Source: Arthrobacter sp. 24S4-2
Lineage (GTDB): Bacteria > Actinomycetota > Actinomycetes > Actinomycetales > Micrococcaceae
Reading direction: 5' to 3'
Assembly: GCF_005280255.1 (NCBI RefSeq)
Contig: NZ_CP040018.1
Location: 1,984,001 to 2,048,000 of the forward strand
Length of the DNA: 64,000 bases
Shown: positions 56,715-64,000 of the stretch, one piece after another
How the letters are laid out: each line of letters begins with the position of its first letter
How positions within the stretch are numbered: the first letter of the stretch is position 1
The notes under the pieces: model-generated
Seen by the model: the letters and a program-made list of their open reading frames with translations, nothing else
Databases searched by the model: none
What the model was told of the DNA's origin: nothing
Made by a program: the position numbers and the translations under genes

Positions 56715-57631
56715 GGGTACTCTTCGCCGGAACGCCGGCAGTCGCGGTCCCGTCCCTCGACGCCCTGGTGCAGGCCGGCTTTGAGGTCGTCGCTGTCCTG
56801 ACCCGTCCGGATGCGCCGATCGGACGCAAACGCGTGCTGACGCCGTCGCCCGTTGCCGCCCGTGCCGCTGAACTGGGCATTGAAGTGATCCATGCCGCGA
56901 AGGTGGACGCTGAGGTCACGGCACGCATCGCCGCCATCGCGCCGGATGTCGCAGCGATCGTGGCCTACGGCGGACTGATTCCGCGCCCCGCCCTGGATAT
57001 TCCCCGGCACGGCTGGATCAATCTACACTTCTCGCTGCTGCCCGCCTGGCGGGGTGCCGCGCCGGTGCAGCGCGCCGTCATCGCAGGAGATGACATCACC
57101 GGGGCCGTAACGTTCCTCCTCGAAGAAGGGCTGGACACCGGCCCCGTCTTCGGCACCCTCACCGAGGCCGTCCGCCCGGATGACAGCTCGGGTGAACTCC
57201 TGGAACGGCTGTCCCACAGCGGTGCCGTCCTGCTTGCGCAGACGCTCTCGGCAATAGAATCCGGACGGGCAAACGCCGTTCCGCAGGAAGGCGAAGTGTC
57301 CCTGGCGCCAAAGCTTGGGATCGACGACGGCCGCATCGACTGGCGCCAGCCGGCCCTGGCCATCGGACGCCGGGCACGCGGCGTCACGCCCGAACCCGGC
57401 GCGTGGACCACCCTGGACGGACAGCGGGTCAAACTCGAACCCGTTGCGCTCCGGCCGGACGTTCCGGCGTTGCTGCCCGGACAGGTCCTGCTGAACGGGA
57501 AGAGTGTGCTGGTAGGCACGGGATCCCACCCTGTGGAGCTCACACGGATACAGCCCTCGGGCAAAAAGATGATGGCCGCGGCTGATTGGGCGCGCGGACA
57601 AGGTGCACTGGAAGGTGTGGAATTCGAATGA
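56711..57631 (+). CDS. fmt: Methionyl-tRNA formyltransferase
   Basis: A 306-residue enzyme that formylates initiator Met-tRNA with 10-formyl-tetrahydrofolate. The start MRVLFAGTPAVAVPSLDAL is typical. The catalytic region is NLHFSLLPAWRGAAPVQRAVIAGD (split; SLLPxWRG, about 105-125), and the folate-site Asp is in EEGLDTGPVF. The C-terminal OB-like domain (about 205-305) binds tRNA. GTG start overlapping the def stop (GTGA). It overlaps rsmB by 4 bp, so def-fmt-rsmB are tightly coupled. Confidence 0.97.
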   Translation: MRVLFAGTPAVAVPSLDALVQAGFEVVAVLTRPDAPIGRKRVLTPSPVAARAAELGIEVIHAAKVDAEVTARIAAIAPDVAAIVAYGGLIPRPALDIPRHGWINLHFSLLPAWRGAAPVQRAVIAGDDITGAVTFLLEEGLDTGPVFGTLTEAVRPDDSSGELLERLSHSGAVLLAQTLSAIESGRANAVPQEGEVSLAPKLGIDDGRIDWRQPALAIGRRARGVTPEPGAWTTLDGQRVKLEPVALRPDVPALLPGQVLLNGKSVLVGTGSHPVELTRIQPSGKKMMAAADWARGQGALEGVEFE

Positions 57632-59172
57632 GTGAGTCCGGAACGGGCGGCAACGGCCGCGGCAACAGTCCCCAGCGCGGCCGCGGCGTAAGCCAGCGGA
57701 ACGCCCAGGGCCGGGAGCGTAACCGCGGCCCGAAGCGGAACTTTACCGAGAGCGCCCCCTCCCAGCGCACGCGGCGGGCAGATCCGGCCCGGCTGGTGGC
57801 TTTCGAAGTTCTGCGCGCCGTGGCAGCGGAGGACGCGTACGCAAACCTTGTGCTGCCGGCCCGTATCCGCCACCACGGACTGGACAAGCGGGACGCAGGG
57901 TTCGCCACCGAGCTGGCATATGGTGCCCTGAGGGGCCAGGGCACCTATGACGCAGTACTGGCCCGCTGTGTTGACCGGCCGCTGGACCAGCTGGACCCCG
58001 CTGTCCTGGACGCCCTGCGGATCGGCGCCCACCAGCTGCTCGCGATGCGTGTCCCCGCCCACGCCGCACTGGACCAGACCGTGGGACTGGCCCGCGCAGT
58101 CATTGGCGCCGGGCCGTCCGCGCTGATTAACGCCGTGCTCCGCAAAGTCTCTGCCCGCACCCTTGAGGAGTGGCTGGAGCTCCTCCTCAGTGACGAGACA
58201 GACGAAACCCGGATCTCCTCCATCCGATACGCCCACCCGGAGTGGATTGTCCGGGCGCTGCGGCAATCGCTGGTGGCACACGGCCGCCCGGTTTCAGAGA
58301 TCAATGAACTCCTCGAGGCGGACAACGCCGTCCCGGTGGTGAACCTCGTCGCCCTGCCCGGCTTAGGCAGCCTTGATGAAGCGCTGGAAGGCGGAGCCAC
58401 GCCCGGTGAGCTCGTCGAAGGCTCGGCTCTCTCCAGCGGAGGTGACCTTGGCCGGCTGGCGTCGGTGCGCGAGGGCAGCACCAGGGTGCAGGACGTCGGC
58501 TCCCAGCTCGTCGCCCGGGCGATGGCCGCCGTGGACCTGGACGCCGTTGGCGGTCAGCCCGCCGGCAAGGCCGGCGAAAAATGGCTGGACCTTTGCGCCG
58601 GACCGGGCGGCAAGGCAGCGCTGCTGGGCGCCCTGGCCCGGGAGAACGGCGCCACCCTGCTGGCCAACGAGCCCGCACCGCACCGCGCCAAGCTGGTGCG
58701 GCAGGCGCTCGCCGCAGTACCGCACGAGGTCTGGCATGTCCGGACAGGAGACGGCCGCGAGGTGGGCACTGAAATGGCGGAGAGCTTCGACCGCGTGCTG
58801 GTGGACGTCCCCTGCAGCGGACTCGGTGCCCTGCGGCGCCGGCCCGAGTCGAGGTGGCGGCGCACTCCCAAGGACCTCGCGGACCTTGGCCCGCTGCAGC
58901 GCGAACTGCTCAAATCAGCGCTCGACGCCGTCCGGCCGGGAGGCGTGGTGGCCTACGTGACCTGTTCGCCCCACCCCGCCGAGACCACCGCCGTCGTCAC
59001 CGATGCGCTGCGCAAGCGAGACGACCTTGAACTGCTCGATGCCGGCGCCGCCCTGGACAAAGTGAGCCTGCCGGGCCACCTCGACGCCGGGCATGAACTG
59101 ACGGCCCAGCTGTGGCCGCATGTGCACCGGACGGACGCCATGTTCCTCGCCCTCATCCACAAGAAACCCTGA
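57628..59172 (+). CDS. rsmB: 16S rRNA (cytosine-967 C5)-methyltransferase
   Basis: A 514-residue SAM-dependent methyltransferase. Residues about 1-50 are a basic Gly/Arg-rich extension. Residues about 50-190 form the NusB-like RNA-binding domain (RLVAFEVLRAVAAEDAYANLVL, GYALRGQG-type AYGALRGQGTYDAVL). The catalytic domain (about 300-512) has WLDLCAGPGGKAALLGAL, VLVDVPCSGLGALRRRPE (PCSGLG, resolving Cys) and VAYVTCSPHPAETTAVV (catalytic TCS). Overlaps the fmt stop (ATGA). Confidence 0.96.
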   Translation: MSESGTGGNGRGNSPQRGRGVSQRNAQGRERNRGPKRNFTESAPSQRTRRADPARLVAFEVLRAVAAEDAYANLVLPARIRHHGLDKRDAGFATELAYGALRGQGTYDAVLARCVDRPLDQLDPAVLDALRIGAHQLLAMRVPAHAALDQTVGLARAVIGAGPSALINAVLRKVSARTLEEWLELLLSDETDETRISSIRYAHPEWIVRALRQSLVAHGRPVSEINELLEADNAVPVVNLVALPGLGSLDEALEGGATPGELVEGSALSSGGDLGRLASVREGSTRVQDVGSQLVARAMAAVDLDAVGGQPAGKAGEKWLDLCAGPGGKAALLGALARENGATLLANEPAPHRAKLVRQALAAVPHEVWHVRTGDGREVGTEMAESFDRVLVDVPCSGLGALRRRPESRWRRTPKDLADLGPLQRELLKSALDAVRPGGVVAYVTCSPHPAETTAVVTDALRKRDDLELLDAGAALDKVSLPGHLDAGHELTAQLWPHVHRTDAMFLALIHKKP

Positions 59173-59217
59173 TCCTCCGCCCACCTGATCCCTCCGCCTT
59201 CAGTGAAAGGAGCCGAC

Positions 59218-59910
59218 ATGGCTCAGTGCTGCATCAACCCCAGCATCCTCTCCGCCGACTTCGTCAACCTCGAGGCCGAGCTGCGCAGAATCAGCAATGC
59301 TGACGCGGTCCACGTAGACGTCATGGACAACCACTTTGTGCCGAACCTGACCCTCGGCCTGCCGGTGGTCCAGCGCATACAGGCGGTCAGCCCGGTGCCG
59401 CTTGACGCGCACCTGATGATCGCCGACGCCGACCGTTGGGCGCCCGCCTACGCCGACGCCGGCCTCGCCTCCGTGACGTTCCACGTCGAAGCCTCCATCG
59501 CGCCGATCAAACTGGCGCGGGAACTGCGGGCACGGGGGGCGAAGGCCGGCATGGCCCTGCGCCCGGGCACCCCGGTGGAGCCCTACCTGGACATGCTGTC
59601 GGAACTGGACCTGTTGCTGATCATGACCGTGGAACCGGGTTTTGGCGGCCAGTCGTTCCTTGACCTGACGCTCCCCAAAATCAGGCGTGCGCGGGCAGCC
59701 ATCGACGGATCGGGCACCGGGGTGGCCCTCCAGGTTGACGGCGGCATCACCGAGGAGACCATTGTCCGGGCCGCCGAGGCTGGAGCCAACGTTTTCGTTG
59801 CAGGCTCCGCCGTGTACGGTGCGGACGATCCCGCAGCAGCGATCGACCGACTCAGGGCAGCCGGATCGCGCCCGCTTTCAGCCGGAGCGGGCGCTGTCTC
59901 GGAATCATGA
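59218..59910 (+). CDS. rpe: Ribulose-phosphate 3-epimerase
   Basis: A 230-residue TIM-barrel enzyme interconverting ribulose 5-phosphate and xylulose 5-phosphate. INPSILSADFVNLEAEL at the start, HVDVMDNHFVPNLTLG (catalytic Asp and metal site), HLMIADADRW, MTVEPGFGGQSF and LQVDGGITEETI (second catalytic Asp) are all typical. AAAGGAG lies 6 bp upstream of the ATG. Its product, a ribulose 5-phosphate pool, is also a riboflavin precursor, which fits the adjacent rib operon. Confidence 0.97.
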   Translation: MAQCCINPSILSADFVNLEAELRRISNADAVHVDVMDNHFVPNLTLGLPVVQRIQAVSPVPLDAHLMIADADRWAPAYADAGLASVTFHVEASIAPIKLARELRARGAKAGMALRPGTPVEPYLDMLSELDLLLIMTVEPGFGGQSFLDLTLPKIRRARAAIDGSGTGVALQVDGGITEETIVRAAEAGANVFVAGSAVYGADDPAAAIDRLRAAGSRPLSAGAGAVSES

Positions 59911-59971
59911 CGGCGTCTGACGGGAATAGCAGGACCAGTCACTCAGTTGTGACAGAATAACAACACACATT

Positions 59972-60122
59972 ACGTGCTCCGGGGTCGGTGTAAGTCCGAA
60001 CCGGCGGTGACAGTCCGCGACCCGCGAGCCGGCACAGGTCCTTTCCAGGAACTGGTCCGGCGGACGGTTGAACCGGTGAAATTCCGGTACCGACAGTTAA
60101 AGTCTGGATGAGAGAAGCACGT
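59972..60122 (+). promoter_or_regulatory. FMN riboswitch (RFN element)
   Basis: Conserved RFN blocks are present in order: CTCCGGGGTCGGTG, GTAAGTCCGAACCGGCGGTGA (in two parts), ACAGTCCGCGACCC, a variable hairpin, CGGTTGAACCGGTGAAATTCCGGTACCGACAG (in parts) and AGTCTGGATGAGAGAAG. P1 is ACGTGCT (59972-59978) with AGCACGT (60116-60122). It binds FMN and turns the rib genes off. No classical terminator with a T-run follows; the GC hairpin near 60134-60158 could hide a Rho or translation-control mechanism. Confidence 0.97.
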
Positions 60123-60220
60123 ACAGCTGTTACTGCAGCGCCCCTTGGGCGGTGCGGTATTTGCGCTGTCGTATACCCCCGGAGCCAAATCGGTTCTCGA
60201 GGGAAGGAACGACGAACGCT

Positions 60221-61390
60221 TTGACGCCGCAGACAACAGGCATGTTCAGCGCCACCGAGATCGATGCCATGGAGGCCGCGCTCGATGCGGCGCTGCAGGG
60301 TCCCCGAGGGGCTAACCCGCTGGTGGGGGCTGTCATCATCGGACCCGACGGCCGGCAGCTCGTGACCGGATACCACCGCGGCGCCGGGACGGCCCACGCG
60401 GAGGCTGACGCCATTGCGCAGGCCGCCATGAAAGGCATCGACCTTGCGGGGTCCACCATGGTGGTCACTTTGGAACCCTGCAACCACTGCGGCCGGACCG
60501 GGCCGTGCGCCCAGGCAATCATCGACGCCGGAATCGCGTCCGTGGTCTACGCCGTGGACGATCCCCACGACCCCGCCGCCGGAGGAGCCGCAACGCTCCG
60601 CGCCGCGGGCGTCGGCGTGAAGTCGGGGCTGTCCGCGCGGGCGGCATTCGAGCTGAACCAAAGGTGGTTTGAAGCCGTCCTGGCCAAACGCCCGTTCGTC
60701 ACGCTCCACATCGCCCAGACCCTGGACAGCCGCATCGCAGCAGCGGACGGCACCAGCCAGTGGATCTCCAGCCCGGAATCCCTCGCGGACAACCACGGAC
60801 TCCGCGGCCGGGTGGACGCCATCCTGGTGGGCACGCAAACGCTCCTGGTGGATAATCCGCGGCTCACGGCCCGGGATCCTTCAGGCGAGACGGCAGGCAG
60901 CCAACCACTGCGGGCGGTCATGGGCCTGCGCGGGATTCCCGCGGAGGCTGCCATTCATGGGGACGACGGCCGGGTCCTCCACCTGCCCACCCGCGACCCG
61001 CGCGAAGCCCTGGAGCAGCTCTTCGCCGCCGGCGTCCGGCACGTCATGGTGGAAGGCGGATCGCGGATCCTTAGCGCGTTCCTCGCGGCCGGCCTCGTGG
61101 ACGAGCTGATCGTCTACCTGGCGCCCACCCTGCTGGGTTCCGGCACTCCGGCGCTTGGCGACCTTGGCATCACCACCCTGACGGAGGCCCAGGCCTGGGA
61201 ATGGGATCAGGCGTCCGGGGGAGCCGTGCAAACGCTCGGCAGGGACCTCAGGCTTCACCTCTTCCCCGGGCACACCGAACCCGCCGGCCGGCACGCCGAC
61301 GCCGGTACCGAACTGTCTTCATCCGAAATCCACCCACCCGAATCCTTACCGCACCGCAATGGCGCGGGCACAGCCACAGGAGGCCACTGA
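60221..61390 (+). CDS. ribD: Bifunctional riboflavin deaminase-reductase RibD
   Basis: A 389-residue enzyme that deaminates then reduces the pyrimidine intermediate in riboflavin synthesis. The deaminase domain (about 10-150) has AHAEADAI (H-A-E) and LEPCNHCGRTGPCAQA (zinc PCxxxxxxxxC). The reductase domain (about 160-360) has HIAQTLDSRIAAADGTSQW, DAILVGTQTLLVDNPRLTAR and VMVEGGSRILSAFL. A 40-residue Pro/His-rich tail follows. The start is uncertain: TTG at 60221 with GGAAGGA 12 bp upstream, or ATG at 60242. Directly behind the FMN riboswitch. Confidence 0.95.
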   Translation: MTPQTTGMFSATEIDAMEAALDAALQGPRGANPLVGAVIIGPDGRQLVTGYHRGAGTAHAEADAIAQAAMKGIDLAGSTMVVTLEPCNHCGRTGPCAQAIIDAGIASVVYAVDDPHDPAAGGAATLRAAGVGVKSGLSARAAFELNQRWFEAVLAKRPFVTLHIAQTLDSRIAAADGTSQWISSPESLADNHGLRGRVDAILVGTQTLLVDNPRLTARDPSGETAGSQPLRAVMGLRGIPAEAAIHGDDGRVLHLPTRDPREALEQLFAAGVRHVMVEGGSRILSAFLAAGLVDELIVYLAPTLLGSGTPALGDLGITTLTEAQAWEWDQASGGAVQTLGRDLRLHLFPGHTEPAGRHADAGTELSSSEIHPPESLPHRNGAGTATGGH

Positions 61391-62046
61391 TGTTTACCGG
61401 AATTATTGCCGAACAGGGCAGGGTGCTGTCCGTTGAACGCAACGGCGACGTCAGCGCCACTGTGCGTTTGCATGCGCCCGGAAGCACTGAAGGACTCACC
61501 CTCGGCGGTTCGATCGCCGTCAACGGAGTGTGCCTGACCGCCACAGCGATTGACGGCAAGGACTTCAGCGTTGACGTCATGGGCGAGACCCTGGTGCGGA
61601 GCACCATCGGCGAGCTCGACGCCGGCGATTCCGTGAACCTGGAACGCTGCGTTCCGGCCGGCGGACGCCTGGACGGCCACGTTGTCCAAGGACACGTGGA
61701 CGGAGTCGGGGAACTGCTCGAACGCGAGGCGCTGGGCAACTGGGACCGGCTGCGGTTCGCGGTTCCCGTGCGGCTGGCGAGGTACATCGCCGAGAAGGGC
61801 TCCATCGCCGTCGACGGCGTCTCCCTCACGGTCACCGCGGTCAGCGACGCCTCGGAATCCGCGCCGTGGTTCGAGGTGGGCCTCATTCCCACCACGCTGG
61901 CCGACACCGGACTGGGGGCCAAGAGCACCGGCAGCAAGGTCAACCTGGAAGTTGACGTGCTGGCGAAGTACACCGAACGCCTGCTCGCCTTCGCCGGCGG
62001 CGCCGCCACCGGCACTGCCACAGCCGGACTGGGGGACGCGAAGTGA
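61390..62046 (+). CDS. ribE: Riboflavin synthase subunit alpha
   Basis: A 218-residue trimer-forming enzyme that converts two lumazines to riboflavin and a pyrimidine. Two lumazine-binding barrels: MFTGIIAEQGRVLSVE with GGSIAVNGVCLTAT (about 1-95), and LDGHVVQGHVDGVGELL with KGSIAVDGVSLTVTAV (about 97-200). The C-terminal helix KYTERLLAF mediates trimer formation. Overlaps the ribD stop by 1 bp and ribB by 4 bp. Confidence 0.97.
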   Translation: MFTGIIAEQGRVLSVERNGDVSATVRLHAPGSTEGLTLGGSIAVNGVCLTATAIDGKDFSVDVMGETLVRSTIGELDAGDSVNLERCVPAGGRLDGHVVQGHVDGVGELLEREALGNWDRLRFAVPVRLARYIAEKGSIAVDGVSLTVTAVSDASESAPWFEVGLIPTTLADTGLGAKSTGSKVNLEVDVLAKYTERLLAFAGGAATGTATAGLGDAK

Positions 62047-62804
62047 ACCAGCTCAAGCACACCCCCGAAGTCCACACTCCGGAACTGCGCGCTCCCGAAC
62101 TGCACACTCCCGACGTGCATGCCGAAGGACTCCCGGCTGGGGCCAGGACCGGCCTTGACCGGATCGAAGACGCCGTCCGCGCAATGGCTGCCGGCCTTCC
62201 GGTCCTGGTGGTGGACAACGAGGACCGCGAAAACGAGGGCGACATCATTTTCGCCGCCCAGCATGCCACCCCCGCCCTGATGGGCTGGACGGTCCGGTAC
62301 AGCTCCGGGGTGATCTGCGTGCCGCTCGACGGCGCCCGGGCCGACGCCCTGCTGCTGCCGCCGATGGTTGAAGTCAACGAGGACTCCAAGGGCACCGCGT
62401 ACACGGTGTCCTGCGATGCCGCCGTCGGAGTCAGCACCGGAATCTCCGCAACGGACCGGGCCCTCACGGCCCGCGTGCTGGCGGACCCCGGGAGCCGTCC
62501 GGGATCGATCACCCGCCCCGGGCATGTTTTCCCGCTTCGGGCCGTTAACGGTGGAGTGCGTGAACGTCCGGGCCACACCGAAGCGGCCGTGGACCTGTGC
62601 CGGCTGGCCGGATTGGAACCTGTGGGCGTGATCGCGGAGGTTGTGTACGACAACGGAGAGATGATGCGACTGGACGGTCTTCGCGGCTTTGCTGCAGAAC
62701 ACGGTTGCCCCCTGATCTCAATCGAAGACCTGGTGGCCTACCTTGAAGCAGCGCAGCCCGGCGGGCAGGCAACGGTCCCGGCAGGGAAAGAGGAGATACG
62801 ATGA
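62043..62804 (+). CDS. ribB: 3,4-dihydroxy-2-butanone-4-phosphate synthase
   Basis: A 253-residue enzyme that converts ribulose 5-phosphate to the four-carbon unit of lumazine. DRIEDAVRAMAAGLPVLVV, DNEDRENEGDIIF (acidic loop binding Mg2+), SYGVICV-type YSSGVICVPL, THRGSISATDRA-type VSTGISATDRALTARVL, RPGHVFPLRAVNGGV and GHTEAAVDLCRLAG are all present. In many actinobacteria ribB is fused to ribA; here they are separate and overlap by 4 bp. The N-terminal His/Pro extension (residues 6-26) comes from four copies of a 15-bp repeat (62058-62117). Confidence 0.95.
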   Translation: MNQLKHTPEVHTPELRAPELHTPDVHAEGLPAGARTGLDRIEDAVRAMAAGLPVLVVDNEDRENEGDIIFAAQHATPALMGWTVRYSSGVICVPLDGARADALLLPPMVEVNEDSKGTAYTVSCDAAVGVSTGISATDRALTARVLADPGSRPGSITRPGHVFPLRAVNGGVRERPGHTEAAVDLCRLAGLEPVGVIAEVVYDNGEMMRLDGLRGFAAEHGCPLISIEDLVAYLEAAQPGGQATVPAGKEEIR

Positions 62805-63514
62805 CGGCTTCAGAGGCACGAAACGACGTAAGGGCCGGCCGCGGGACGCACCCTGTGAGCGGCGGGCCCATTGTCCAGCTGCCCAGCGAATTCGGGGACT
62901 TCGTGGCGCAGGCGTGGACGGACCTGGTCACCGGCGCCGAGCACCTCGCGGTCAGTTCACCTCTTCCGCCTGTGCACGGCAAGGCCCCGCTGGTGCGACT
63001 GCACTCGGAATGCCTGACCGGAGACGTCTTTGGCTCCTACCGCTGCGATTGCGGCGAACAGCTGGCCTACGCCCTCGAGAAGATCAGCGAGGAAGGCGGC
63101 ACCCTGCTGTACCTGCGCGGACAGGAAGGCCGCGGCATCGGCCTGGCCAACAAGATCAAGGCCTATGCCCTGCAGGAAGCCGGCTTCGACACCGTGGAAG
63201 CCAACGAGCAGCTGGGCCTGCCGGTTGATGCGCGCTGCTACAAGGCCGCGGCCCAGATCCTGGCCGAGCTGGGACTTCATGAAGTCCGCCTGCTGAGCAA
63301 CAACCCGGACAAGCAGAACCGGCTGGCGGACGCCGGTGTCACGGTAGTGGAAATGATTCCCACCGAGGTTCCCTCGCGCGAACAGAACATCCGCTACCTG
63401 CAGACCAAAAAGGACCGGATGGACCACCGGCTCGTCCTGGATACCCAGGCGGCGGAACCGGTGACGGCGCTGCCGTCGCCCGGCCAGGGTCCCTTCCAGC
63501 ACGAACAAGACTAA
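62801..63514 (+). CDS. ribA: GTP cyclohydrolase II
   Basis: A 237-residue zinc enzyme that opens GTP at the first step of riboflavin synthesis. HSECLTGDVFGSYRCDCGEQL gives the three zinc Cys (C-x10-C-x-C). YLRGQEGRGIGLANKIKAYALQ carries the catalytic Arg/Asp loop and LLSNNPDKQNRLADAGV the C-terminal GTP site. The ATG overlaps the ribB stop by 4 bp. It is the non-fused form, following ribB rather than joined to it. Confidence 0.96.
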   Translation: MTASEARNDVRAGRGTHPVSGGPIVQLPSEFGDFVAQAWTDLVTGAEHLAVSSPLPPVHGKAPLVRLHSECLTGDVFGSYRCDCGEQLAYALEKISEEGGTLLYLRGQEGRGIGLANKIKAYALQEAGFDTVEANEQLGLPVDARCYKAAAQILAELGLHEVRLLSNNPDKQNRLADAGVTVVEMIPTEVPSREQNIRYLQTKKDRMDHRLVLDTQAAEPVTALPSPGQGPFQHEQD

Positions 63515-63562
63515 GTCAGTACTGACAAGCCTGACCAAAAGAAACGAACCAGGAGACATTAG

Positions 63563-64000
63563 ATGAGTGGACACGGCGCACCGGAGATTGACCTCACAAC
63601 CCTCAACCCGGAGGAGACGTCACAGCTGAAGCTGGCCATCGTGGCTGCCAGCTGGCACACCCAAATCATGGACGGGCTGCTGGACGGCGCCCTCCGCGCC
63701 GCGAAGGACGCCGGCATCAGCGAACCCACCGTGCTGCGGGTTCCGGGCAGCTTCGAGCTCCCCGTGGCCGCTGCCCGGCTTGCCAAGCACTTCGACGCCG
63801 TCGTGGCGCTCGGCGTCGTAATCCGCGGCGGAACCCCGCACTTCGAATACGTCTGTGAGGCGGCCACAATGGGCCTGACGGACGTCAGCGTCAACACCGG
63901 CGTGCCAGTTGGCTTCGGCGTCCTCACGTGCGATACCGAACAGCAGGGCCTGGACCGCGCCGGCCTGCCCGGTTCCTCGGAGGACAAGGGCCACGAGGCC
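63563..64000 (+). CDS. ribH: 6,7-dimethyl-8-ribityllumazine synthase, cut by the window end
   Basis: First 146 codons of lumazine synthase, whose icosahedral or pentameric shell supplies riboflavin synthase. LKLAIVAASWHTQIMDGLLDGAL, VPGSFELPVAAARLAK (substrate loop), ALGVVIRGGTPHFEYVCEAA (catalytic His) and VPVGFGVLTCDTEQQGLDRAG are complete. The last residues here are SSEDKGHEA, where relatives continue with about 10-20 more residues. An AGGAG 8 bp upstream supports the ATG. Confidence 0.96.
   Translation, partial: MSGHGAPEIDLTTLNPEETSQLKLAIVAASWHTQIMDGLLDGALRAAKDAGISEPTVLRVPGSFELPVAAARLAKHFDAVVALGVVIRGGTPHFEYVCEAATMGLTDVSVNTGVPVGFGVLTCDTEQQGLDRAGLPGSSEDKGHEA

Overview
This window is a 64 kb stretch of high-GC chromosome from an actinobacterium, most likely a soil member of the Micrococcaceae (Arthrobacter/Pseudarthrobacter type). 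The genus call rests on gene content and order, not on any marker gene. Pointers include a fused CydDC transporter, SepH, DUF3000, DUF3071, DUF3093, DUF3159, DUF3710, DUF4193 and DUF5998 proteins, and a dut-ceoBC block arranged as in M. tuberculosis. Coding density is very high, many genes overlap by 4 bp, and I see no insertion sequence, CRISPR array or prophage.

Layout. 1-6.7 kb: the start of a BlaI-type repressor gene, three palindromic operators and the cytochrome bd operon cydA-cydB-cydDC. 6.7-13.6 kb: a double GNAT protein, a DinB-fold protein, topoisomerase IV subunit A (parC) and a GNAT/acyl-CoA synthetase-like protein (Pat type). 13.7-23.1 kb: DUF5998, a phosphodiesterase, thymidine kinase, SepH, DUF4193, DUF3093, dUTPase, DUF3710, an OB-fold protein, DUF3159 and the K+-uptake regulators CeoC and CeoB. 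23.3-33 kb: a KimA-like APC permease, an RNA methyltransferase, aconitase, dxs and small genes. 33-38.5 kb: an aldo/keto reductase, a nucleoside hydrolase and a complete ECF transporter behind a structured leader. 38.6-53.9 kb: a fatty-acid beta-oxidation pair, RNase D, DUF3000, threonine aldolase, SDR, DUF6421, MsrB, a hydrolase, YbaK, SufE, a sulfurtransferase, ZapE and an MT0933-type antitoxin. 54-55 kb: a six-gene tRNA cluster. 55-64 kb: a PD-(D/E)XK protein, def-fmt-rsmB-rpe, then an FMN riboswitch and ribD-ribE-ribB-ribA-ribH, the last cut by the window end.

How the genes work together. The left end makes and matures a high-affinity terminal oxidase. The middle holds nucleotide-pool hygiene (dut, tdk), K+ homeostasis (ceoB/ceoC with the permease), isoprenoid entry (dxs) and the TCA cycle (acnA). 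The right end joins translation maturation (def, fmt, rsmB) to the complete FMN-controlled riboflavin pathway.

Three points need attention. (1) Three genes between 5.1 and 12.4 kb (cydDC, parC, pat) each carry a single-base C/G loss that splits the frame. Because parC is normally essential, consensus errors are more likely than mutations. (2) At least eight genes have a TAnnnT -10 hexamer exactly 6 bp before the start codon, which implies leaderless mRNAs. (3) Short 12-18 bp tandem repeats recur at gene ends and in short spacers at about ten places. No wholly new defence or mobile system is evident. The best candidates for undescribed biology are the ECF leader RNA, the structured DUF4193 leader, the bd-oxidase operators and the PD-(D/E)XK gene beside tRNA-Val.
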